Source: Microbacteriaceae bacterium (lineage in GTDB: Bacteria; Actinomycetota; Actinomycetes; Actinomycetales; Microbacteriaceae). From it: a stretch of 5,733 nucleotides of DNA. A program made the position numbers and the translations under genes. Positions within the stretch are counted from its first letter, which is position 1; each line of letters opens with the position of its first letter. Location of the stretch: assembly GCA_024639925.1 (NCBI GenBank), contig JAHEGA010000017.1, positions 4,251-9,983 of the forward strand. The letters are read 5' to 3'. The notes below the pieces were generated by a model. The model saw nothing but the letters and a program-made list of their open reading frames with translations, was not told where the DNA came from and ran no database searches. Below, piece after piece: positions 1 through 5,405 of this stretch.

Positions 1-31
1 CCATCAGTAGTCCCGCTTGCTCCTGGTTCAT
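1..31 (-). CDS. Start of an unidentified gene after pyrC (partial, cut by the window edge)
   Basis: Only the first ten codons are visible, reading MNQEQAGLLM. The ATG (29-31) overlaps the pyrC stop TGA (28-30) as ATGA, the same junction used elsewhere in this gene run. A good Shine-Dalgarno sequence, GGGAGAG, lies 7 nt upstream inside pyrC. These two facts support a real translation start. The product cannot be recognised from ten residues. In many actinobacteria the gene between pyrC and carA encodes a small membrane protein with a PH-like domain, and the 'AGLLM' run could be the start of a membrane segment, but that is inference from gene order. carA itself is less likely, since its usual N-terminus does not look like this. 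Confidence 0.6.
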   Translation of the reverse strand, partial: MNQEQAGLLM

Positions 32-1332
32 TCGCTTACTCTCCCATCCTGCAGCGGTATCTCCGAAAGGCGACCATCGATCACCGTGGCGACGCCGCGA
101 TAGAAAGTGTGAAGAATCGCTCCTCGAAGCGACCGACCCAGATACGGATTGTTGCTACTCAAACTGCCCGATGGCTCTGGGCTCGCACTGGAGATGTCTA
201 CGAGCGTAAGGTGCGCCGGCTGACCGGGTGTGAAGGGTTGGGCGTACCCGGGAACCTGCCCGATGGTGGCTGGCCGCGACGACATCAGGCGGCCAACATC
301 AGCGAGCGTTACCAGACCAGGTTCCACCAGGGTGGTGAGAACCACGGCTAACGCAGTTTCCAGCCCCAGCATCCCAAATGCCGACTCCTCAAACGACCCG
401 CTTTTGGCTTCAGCCGGATGTGGGGCATGATCCGTGGCGACGATATCGATGATGCCATCGGCAACGCCCTCGCGAAGGGCAATCGTGTCTTCCCGCGTCC
501 GAAGTGGTGGGTTCACCTTGAAGAGCGGGTCCGCTTCGGAAACCAAGTCCTCTGTGAGCAGCAAATGGTGAGGAGTCACCTCGGCGGTGATGGCAATCCC
601 CCGGGCTTTCGCCCACCGTATGACGTCGAGCGAACCCGCCGTGGAGACGTGGCAAATGTGGACTCGGGCATCGAGCGATTCTGCCAACAGCGCGTCGCGA
701 GCGATGATGGACTCTTCAGCAACCGCTGGCCAGCCCGTCAAACCAAGGCGCTCCGCTTGCTCTCCGGCATTCATTTGTGCGCCCTGGGTCAACCCCGGAT
801 CCTGCGCATGTTGAGCAACGACAGCGCCCACCCTTCGGGCCGCGTCGAGTGCACGGCGCATCAGGGTTGAATCCGACACACAGTGACCATCATCCGAGAA
901 GACCTTTGGCGCCGCTTCGGACGCCGCCATGGCCTCGATATCTGCAAGCTGCTCGCCGCGTAAACCAAGGGTCACTGCTCCCACGGGCCTGACGTCGGCA
1001 TACCCCGCCTCGCGGCCCCATTCCCAAACCTGCTGAACAGCTTCTGGAGAGTCCGAGGTGGGTTGCGTGTTCGCCATCGCATGCACCGCGGTGAAACCAC
1101 CGAGTGCTGCAGCCTGTGAGCCACTGAGCACCGTCTCCGCGTGTTCCATGCCGGGCTGACGAAGATGGGTGTGCAGATCAACAAGTCCTGGCAGAGCAAC
1201 CAGACCGTGACCGTCAATCACTGTGGGGTTCCTTCCGAGGCTCTCGACGGGAACAAACACCCCGTCTTTGATCGCCAGATCGGCGCGGTCCTCACCCAAC
1301 AGTGCGACACCCTTCACCAGGTGATCTGTCAT
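28..1332 (-). CDS. pyrC: Dihydroorotase, class I
   Basis: This 434-residue enzyme closes N-carbamoyl-L-aspartate to dihydroorotate, step 3 of cytoplasmic UMP synthesis. It has the amidohydrolase fold, with all expected metal-site motifs: DLHTHLRQPG (H54 and H56), a DDGH segment at 147-150 (Asp where class II enzymes use a carboxylated Lys), H175 in AQHAQD, H228 in ICHVS, and ATDHAPH with the catalytic D301. NPPLR (274-278) and the NNPY region near 394-397 are also typical. The length fits class I enzymes, and nothing suggests an inactive pseudo-dihydroorotase. The ATG overlaps the pyrB stop as ATGA. A ribosome site resembling GGGGTGATC (1337-1345) lies just upstream within pyrB, so this start is well supported. 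Expression probably follows pyrR and pyrB in one transcript. Confidence 0.97.
   Translation of the reverse strand: MTDHLVKGVALLGEDRADLAIKDGVFVPVESLGRNPTVIDGHGLVALPGLVDLHTHLRQPGMEHAETVLSGSQAAALGGFTAVHAMANTQPTSDSPEAVQQVWEWGREAGYADVRPVGAVTLGLRGEQLADIEAMAASEAAPKVFSDDGHCVSDSTLMRRALDAARRVGAVVAQHAQDPGLTQGAQMNAGEQAERLGLTGWPAVAEESIIARDALLAESLDARVHICHVSTAGSLDVIRWAKARGIAITAEVTPHHLLLTEDLVSEADPLFKVNPPLRTREDTIALREGVADGIIDIVATDHAPHPAEAKSGSFEESAFGMLGLETALAVVLTTLVEPGLVTLADVGRLMSSRPATIGQVPGYAQPFTPGQPAHLTLVDISSASPEPSGSLSSNNPYLGRSLRGAILHTFYRGVATVIDGRLSEIPLQDGRVSE
39..45 (-). promoter_or_regulatory. Ribosome binding site for the gene after pyrC
   Basis: On the minus strand this reads GGGAGAG, 7 nt ahead of the ATG at 29-31. 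It lies within the last codons of pyrC and is the main evidence that a new gene starts at the left edge. Confidence 0.55.
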
Positions 1333-2267
1333 GAGCGATCACCCCACACTTCATAAAGCACAGCCATGCGCACGGAGACCCCGTTGCGCACCTGATCGAG
1401 TACAACGGAGCGATCCGAATCTGCGACTGCTGACGCAATTTCCACCCCGCGGTTCATGGGCCCGGGGTGCATCACGACGCTATCCGCGGGCAACCGGTCA
1501 GCCCGCTCTTCAGTCAGGCAAAAGCCTTCGATGTAGTCATCAAGCTCTCCAGGATTGCCGGGTGCCATTCGCTCTTTTTGAACGCGCAGCATCATGACGG
1601 CGTCAGGATCCGTTCCCAGAGCATCGTCGAAATCGGTGATAGCCGTAGCAGGCCAGGACGAAACGTCCTCGGGCATCAAACCCGCGGGACCCGCCACCGT
1701 CACCTCTGCCCCCAAGGTGGTCAGCAGCGACACGTTCGATCGAGCAACACGGGAGTGGGCAATGTCACCCACGATGACCACTCGCAGACCAGACAGGTCA
1801 CGAGCTCGAGGCGAGTCCCAGAAGGTGGACCGCAGCGTTGCCGCGTCGAGTAGGGCCTGCGTGGGGTGCTCATTCACCCCATCTCCCGCATTGATCACCG
1901 GCGTCGCCACTGCCCCCGAATGAGCAAGATCACGTGCGGCCCCGACCGTGCTGTGGCGGACCACCATAATGTCGGCCCCCATCGCTTCGACGGTCTGAGC
2001 AGTGTCCTGCAGGCTTTCCCCTTTAGAAACACTCGATCCCTGCGCCTGAAACGTCATCACATCGGCCGATAGTCGCTTAGCGGCAGCCTCGAACGACAGT
2101 CGCGTGCGGGTCGAGTCCTCGAGGAACAGATTCACCATCGTCACGCCCCGGAGCGTCGGCAGTTTCGGCACTGATCGAGCAGCAACCTCGGAGAACTCAA
2201 GAGCCGTATCGAGCAGTCTCAGTGCCTGCTCGCGGTCCACATCGCGGGTGGAGAGTAGATGCTTCAT
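1329..2267 (-). CDS. pyrB: Aspartate carbamoyltransferase catalytic subunit
   Basis: This 312-residue protein joins carbamoyl phosphate to aspartate, the committed step of UMP synthesis. The carbamoyl-phosphate loop FLEDSTRTR (48-56, with S52-T53-R54-T55), SSVSKGES with K82, R104, HPTQ (134-137), R173 in GDIAHSR, R228 and Q230 in LRVQKER, and HPGPMNRG (267-274) are all present, so it should be active. It has the normal length of a catalytic chain. No pyrI regulatory-chain gene is seen beside it, as is usual in Gram-positive bacteria. The ATG overlaps the pyrR stop as ATGA. Ahead of it there is no close Shine-Dalgarno: the best match, GAGG, is 13 nt away. Translation is therefore probably coupled to pyrR. 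It directly precedes pyrC, and in some bacteria the two enzymes form a complex. Confidence 0.98.
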   Translation of the reverse strand: MKHLLSTRDVDREQALRLLDTALEFSEVAARSVPKLPTLRGVTMVNLFLEDSTRTRLSFEAAAKRLSADVMTFQAQGSSVSKGESLQDTAQTVEAMGADIMVVRHSTVGAARDLAHSGAVATPVINAGDGVNEHPTQALLDAATLRSTFWDSPRARDLSGLRVVIVGDIAHSRVARSNVSLLTTLGAEVTVAGPAGLMPEDVSSWPATAITDFDDALGTDPDAVMMLRVQKERMAPGNPGELDDYIEGFCLTEERADRLPADSVVMHPGPMNRGVEIASAVADSDRSVVLDQVRNGVSVRMAVLYEVWGDRS

Positions 2268-2794
2268 AGCTCGAGGACCACCTCATCCGTGCCGTCCACT
2301 TCCTCCAAGTGAACCGTGACTCTTTCCCCCAAAGCAGAAGGCAGGTTTTTGCCCACAAAATCTGCGCGAATAGGTAACTCTCGGTGCCCACGGTCAACCA
2401 ATACGGCCAGGCGCACCACGTCGGGGCGACCCAGTCCTGTCAGCGCGTCCAGTGCCGCGCGGACAGTCCGGCCGGAGAAAAGGACATCATCGATAAGAAC
2501 GACCGCGGCGCCGTCGATACCGCGTTCCGGAACACTCGTGGGGGCAGGCGATCGGTGGCCAGGCCCGGCGAGATCATCTCTGTACAGCGTCACATCCAGC
2601 GATCCGACAGAAATGGGCTGTTCGGCAATGTCCTCAATGACTCGGGCAAGTCGTTTTGAGAGGATCGCGCCTCGGGTGGGGATGCCCATCAAGACAAGAT
2701 GCGCAACATCCGGAACAGATTCAACAATCTCGTGCGCCATCCGCCGAAGTGTTCGCTCGATATCGGGGGCGGACAAGACCGGACGCACAGTCAT
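2264..2794 (-). CDS. pyrR: PyrR, pyrimidine operon regulator (uracil phosphoribosyltransferase family)
   Basis: PyrR senses UMP and binds a hairpin in pyr mRNA to lower expression of the pyrimidine genes; family members often also have weak uracil phosphoribosyltransferase activity. The protein has 176 residues, the usual size. The PRPP loop is VLIDDVLFSGRT (99-110), GIPTRG lies at 37-42, and the segment DRGHRELPIRADFVGKN (134-150) is close to the Bacillus protein and carries H137 and K149, which align with residues linked to RNA binding. The ATG at 2792-2794 has a strong site, AGGAGG, 5 nt upstream. A PyrR-type binding hairpin overlaps this ribosome site, so pyrR probably represses itself and the genes behind it. 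It overlaps pyrB by 4 nt. Confidence 0.97.
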   Translation of the reverse strand: MTVRPVLSAPDIERTLRRMAHEIVESVPDVAHLVLMGIPTRGAILSKRLARVIEDIAEQPISVGSLDVTLYRDDLAGPGHRSPAPTSVPERGIDGAAVVLIDDVLFSGRTVRAALDALTGLGRPDVVRLAVLVDRGHRELPIRADFVGKNLPSALGERVTVHLEEVDGTDEVVLEL

Positions 2795-2799
2795 CTGTC

Positions 2800-2807
2800 C
2801 CTCCTTT
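2800..2807 (-). promoter_or_regulatory. pyrR ribosome binding site
   Basis: The minus strand reads AAAGGAGG, ending 5 nt before the pyrR ATG. It is the strongest Shine-Dalgarno in the window and is the 3' strand of the outer stem of the PyrR-binding structure, so it may be hidden when the RNA is folded. Confidence 0.85.
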
Positions 2808-2837
2808 CGAGCCTCACAGGGCTTCAGTTAAAGCAGG
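2800..2837 (-). promoter_or_regulatory. PyrR-binding RNA hairpin overlapping the pyrR ribosome site
   Basis: The minus strand holds AGCCCTGTGAGGCT (2810-2823). It matches the known PyrR-binding consensus ARUCCNGNGAGGYU at all positions but one (C for U at position 3), and that change turns a U-G pair into C-G. The inner stem AGCC/GGCT closes a six-base loop, CTGTGA. Outside it, CCTGCTTT (2830-2837) can pair with the ribosome site AAAGGAGG (2800-2807) at 7 of 8 positions, with one G-G mismatch. An uneven internal loop separates the stems (AACTGA on one side, CG on the other). No U-tract follows, so control is probably at translation: PyrR with UMP would hold the folded form and hide the ribosome site. 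This mode is established in Mycobacterium smegmatis; its use here is inferred from sequence. Confidence 0.85.
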
Positions 2838-2847
2838 TAATGCCACC

Positions 2848-2876
2848 ATCATACGTTACGGACTGGGGGAAGCATT
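2848..2876 (-). promoter_or_regulatory. Candidate promoter for the pyrR-pyrB-pyrC genes
   Basis: TATGAT at 2848-2853 on the minus strand matches the sigma-70 -10 consensus at five of six bases and the actinobacterial TAnnnT pattern. Counting 7 nt on gives a start at A2841, four nt before the outer stem of the PyrR hairpin. The -35 region, about 2870-2876 within the end of nusB, is only a poor match to TTGACA. Many actinobacterial promoters have weak -35 boxes. Read-through from nusB is also possible. Confidence 0.45.
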
Positions 2877-3293
2877 CTCGCGCTCAGCGGTGTCGGCAAT
2901 AGAACGCAAGACGCCGTGCACAAACCCCCCAGAAGCCTCGGTGGAAAGCTCTGAGACCAACTCCACCGACTCAGAAATCGCGACTGCCGGAGGCACCTCG
3001 CTGTTGTGAAGTAGCTCCCACACCCCCAGGCGCAGTACAGCTCGGTCCACCGCGGGCATGCGCTCCAAGGGCCAGGAAGTGCTCGCACCTCGAATGGCAC
3101 CATCAATTTCGCCTAGGTGCACAACGACGCCCTCAACAATTTGTTGAGCATACAGCCAGCTCGAACCGCGCTCTGGTTCCTGAGCAGCAACAATCCGAGC
3201 TGCCTCGAGAGCGTCCTCCAGTGAGGTCTCGCGCACATCGGCCCCAAAAAGGATGTCGATCGCTCGCTTACGAGCTTTGCGGCGTGCGCTCAC
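2856..3293 (-). CDS. nusB: Transcription antitermination factor NusB
   Basis: NusB works with NusE (ribosomal protein S10) on boxA RNA to stop early termination in rRNA operons and to aid ribosome assembly. The 145-residue protein has the expected all-helical pattern: a basic N-terminus, ARRKARKRAIDILFGAD (3-19), then WPLERMPAVDRAVLRLGVWEL (74-94) and the C-terminal AISESVELVSEL...GFVHGVL (105-129). The last motif has His where many members have Asn (FVNGVL), a mild change. Translation starts at GTG (3291-3293), overlapping the efp stop as GTGA, with only a weak ribosome site, so it is probably coupled to efp. The efp-nusB pair is common in Gram-positive bacteria. The last few residues (about 136-145) look poorly conserved. 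Confidence 0.96.
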   Translation of the reverse strand: MSARRKARKRAIDILFGADVRETSLEDALEAARIVAAQEPERGSSWLYAQQIVEGVVVHLGEIDGAIRGASTSWPLERMPAVDRAVLRLGVWELLHNSEVPPAVAISESVELVSELSTEASGGFVHGVLRSIADTAERENASPSP

Positions 3294-3856
3294 TCGTCAC
3301 TCACGCGACCCAGGTACTCCCCTGTTCTCGTGTCCACCTTGACTCGTGTGCCCTGCTCGACGAACAGCGGAACCTGGATTTCAAACCCTGTCTCGAGTGT
3401 CGCTGGCTTAGTTCCGCCCGTGGAGCGGTCTCCCTGCAGCCCTGGCTCGGAGTAGGTGATTTCCAGCACCACCGACGCGGGCAGCTCAACATAGAGAGCT
3501 TCGCCATCGTGCATCGCGATTGACACAGGCTGGTTGGCGAGCAAGTAGTTCGACGCATCGCCCACCACTGCGCCCGATACGGTCACCTGGTCAAAGTCAG
3601 TTTGATCCATAAAGACAAAGTCGGCACCGTCCTCATACAGAAAGCTGTAGTCCCGGCGATCCACCACGGCAAAATCGATCTTTGTGCCCGCGTTGAAGGT
3701 CTTATCGACCACTTTGCCCGAGCGGACATTCTTCATTTTGGTGCGCACAAAAGCCCCACCCTTGCCGGGTTTCACATGTTGGAACTCCACGACAGCCCAG
3801 AGCTGACCGTCGAGATTCAGCACGCTACCGTTCTTAATGTCGTTCGTTGTTGCCAC
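3290..3856 (-). CDS. efp: Elongation factor P
   Basis: EF-P binds ribosomes stalled on runs of proline and speeds peptide bond formation. This 188-residue protein has the three expected parts: the KOW-like N-terminal domain with the tip loop KPGKGGAF (29-36) and its key K32, the middle OB domain, and the C-terminal OB domain with the family signature around GLQGDRSTGGTKPATLETG (139-157) and KVDTRTGEYLGRV near the end. It starts at GTG (3854-3856), chosen because MATTNDIKNG is the family's N-terminus and a strong site, AGGAGGG, lies 7 nt upstream. The start lies within aroQ, giving a 23-nt overlap. The loop lacks the PGKGP form described for the unmodified EF-P of Corynebacterium glutamicum. 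Whether K32 is modified cannot be told. Confidence 0.98.
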   Translation of the reverse strand: MATTNDIKNGSVLNLDGQLWAVVEFQHVKPGKGGAFVRTKMKNVRSGKVVDKTFNAGTKIDFAVVDRRDYSFLYEDGADFVFMDQTDFDQVTVSGAVVGDASNYLLANQPVSIAMHDGEALYVELPASVVLEITYSEPGLQGDRSTGGTKPATLETGFEIQVPLFVEQGTRVKVDTRTGEYLGRVSDE

Positions 3857-4304
3857 GGGATGGCCCTCCTACCAGGGTGATGATTTGCTCCAATGCGAGC
3901 ACATAGGAGTCCGGCCCAAATCCCGCGATAACGCCGCTAGCGACGCCACTAATCACGGACTGGTGCCGAAATTCTTCCCGCGCATGGGGATTCGAAAGAT
4001 GCACTTCAATCAACGTCAGCCCGGCACCGGTGACGAGGGCACACGCATCTCGCAGCGCATACGAGTAGTGGGTGAAGGCAGCGGGGTTGAGAATCACGTG
4101 GCTACGTGAATCGACAGCGCCGTGAAGAAGACCAATCAGAGTTGCCTCATCATCCGTCTGATGGAAGGAGAGCTCTACGGTGTCTCCCGCGCGCTCTCGA
4201 ATGGCCGATTCAATGTCGGCGAGCGTTGCGGTGCCATAGACCTCAGGTTCCCTCGACCCAAGCCTCTGCAGGTTGGGGCCGTGAGCCACCAGAAGACGCG
4301 CCAT
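3834..4304 (-). CDS. aroQ: 3-Dehydroquinate dehydratase, type II
   Basis: This 156-residue enzyme removes water from 3-dehydroquinate to give 3-dehydroshikimate in the shikimate pathway; type II enzymes usually form dodecamers. GPNLQRLGSREPEVYG (9-24) holds R18 and the catalytic Y23, FHQTDDEATLI (47-57) is the second motif, N73 lies in LNPAAFTHYS (72-81), and IEVHLSN (99-105) carries E100 and the catalytic H102. R113 is in EEFRHQS. The NLxRLG and QTDDEA variants resemble the mycobacterial enzyme more than the E. coli-independent textbook NLNLLG form. The ATG lies 9 nt after the aroB stop with a weak ribosome site. The last seven codons and the stop overlap efp. In Mycobacterium tuberculosis pepQ lies between aroQ and efp; here it is absent. 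Confidence 0.97.
   Translation of the reverse strand: MARLLVAHGPNLQRLGSREPEVYGTATLADIESAIRERAGDTVELSFHQTDDEATLIGLLHGAVDSRSHVILNPAAFTHYSYALRDACALVTGAGLTLIEVHLSNPHAREEFRHQSVISGVASGVIAGFGPDSYVLALEQIITLVGGPSRGNNERH
3864..3870 (-). promoter_or_regulatory. efp ribosome binding site, inside aroQ
   Basis: The minus strand reads AGGAGGG, 7 nt before the efp GTG. It lies within the aroQ coding sequence. It fixes the GTG start of efp and suggests efp can be translated at a high rate independently of aroQ. Confidence 0.8.
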
Positions 4305-4313
4305 AGCTCAACT

Positions 4314-5405
4314 CTAGCCGGTGTGGGCGGCGAGCTCTTGGTAGGCGGCGAAGAGAACCGATTCATCCGGTATCGCGAGAACACGGGCTTTGCCGGGAGC
4401 ATCCAACACCACAAAGCGCACCACCCCGCCACGGGCTTTCTTGTCTTTCTGCATCGACGCGAGCAGTGTTTTCCAGCGGTCTGCCGGGTAGGTAATGGGT
4501 AAGCCCAAGTTTCCCAAAATGGCGCGGTGTCGCTCAAAGTCAGACTCTCCAAGATTGGCGACGATTCGCGACAGTTCCGCAGCAAAGACCATCCCAATCG
4601 AAATTGCCGCGCCGTGGCGCCACTGGTAACGCTCAGCGTGCTCAATCGCGTGCCCCAGCGTGTGCCCGTAATTGAGAATCTCACGCCCTCCAGCCTCCAG
4701 GAAATCGTCTCCCACGACGTCAGCTTTGACCTGGATAGCCCGAGAAACGAGCTCCAAGAACACGTCAGAGCTGGTATCGATTGCTGCTTGCGGGTGTTGT
4801 TCCAGTAGCTCCAGAATGCGCGTGTCCTTGATGAACCCACACTTCACCACTTCGGCAAGGCCCGTCCGCACCTCATTCTCCGAGACACTGGCGAGGACAT
4901 CAGGGTCGACAACAACGGCGGTGGGCGCATAGAACGACCCCACCAGGTTCTTGCCCTCAGCCGTGTTGATACCGGTCTTCCCGCCGATGGCGGCATCGAC
5001 CATTCCCAGCACCGTGGTGGGAACGTGAATTACCGGCACTCCGCGTAACCATGTGGCCGCAACAAAGCCGGCCACGTCGGTGGTGGCTCCGCCACCCAAC
5101 GACACAATGACGTCGTTTCGTTGAAAATCAGTCTGACCCAAGATTCCCCAGCAAAATGAGGCCACCTCCACACGCTTGGCTCCCTCGGCATCTGGCATCT
5201 CCGCGAGGAAAACCTGGCGTTGGCCCAAACGGTCCCTCAGCGAGTCAGCGATCGCGGCCAACGGCGGAGCGTGGGCAATCAGGACTTTCTGCGCGTCTCC
5301 TGGCAGCAGCGACTCGAGCATGTCAATCGCTCCGGGGCCTACGACAACGGGGTAATCACCCTGCTGAGCGTTGGGCACGGTGATCGTGGCGATCGAGCGT
5401 GTCAT
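4314..5405 (-). CDS. aroB: 3-Dehydroquinate synthase
   Basis: AroB turns DAHP into 3-dehydroquinate, the second step of the shikimate pathway, using NAD and a divalent metal. The protein has 363 residues, the usual length. The NAD region SLGGGATTDVAGF (102-114) is followed by PTTVLGMVDAAIGGKTGIN (129-147). The metal ligands are E185 (GLAEVVK), H248 (NYGHTLGH) and H264 (RHGAA), and DKK at 321-323 is the late lysine motif. All catalytic residues look intact. The ATG overlaps the aroK stop as ATGA, with GGAG (5414-5417) 8 nt upstream, so the start is well supported. aroK and aroB side by side is a widespread arrangement and suggests co-expression. Confidence 0.98.
   Translation of the reverse strand: MTRSIATITVPNAQQGDYPVVVGPGAIDMLESLLPGDAQKVLIAHAPPLAAIADSLRDRLGQRQVFLAEMPDAEGAKRVEVASFCWGILGQTDFQRNDVIVSLGGGATTDVAGFVAATWLRGVPVIHVPTTVLGMVDAAIGGKTGINTAEGKNLVGSFYAPTAVVVDPDVLASVSENEVRTGLAEVVKCGFIKDTRILELLEQHPQAAIDTSSDVFLELVSRAIQVKADVVGDDFLEAGGREILNYGHTLGHAIEHAERYQWRHGAAISIGMVFAAELSRIVANLGESDFERHRAILGNLGLPITYPADRWKTLLASMQKDKKARGGVVRFVVLDAPGKARVLAIPDESVLFAAYQELAAHTG

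Noticed and set aside
418..870. A 150-codon plus-strand open frame opposite pyrC
   Set aside because: It is antisense to the conserved dihydroorotase core, has an unlike-protein composition and no good ribosome site that I can see.
2316..2831. A 171-codon plus-strand open frame opposite pyrR
   Set aside because: It lies antisense to a fully conserved pyrR, is rich in Ser, Arg and Thr as expected for a shadow frame in GC-rich DNA, and has no recognisable motif.
2795..2855. Transcription attenuator (terminator/antiterminator) of the Bacillus pyr type
   Set aside because: The PyrR-binding hairpin is present, but no second GC-rich hairpin with a U-run lies between it and the pyrR start, and the space is too short for one.
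4175..4840. A 221-codon minus-strand open frame spanning the aroB/aroQ junction
   Set aside because: It is a shifted frame across two well-conserved genes; its sequence (many Ser, Arg, Trp) is typical of out-of-frame reading. It does not show a frameshift, since aroB and aroQ are each intact.
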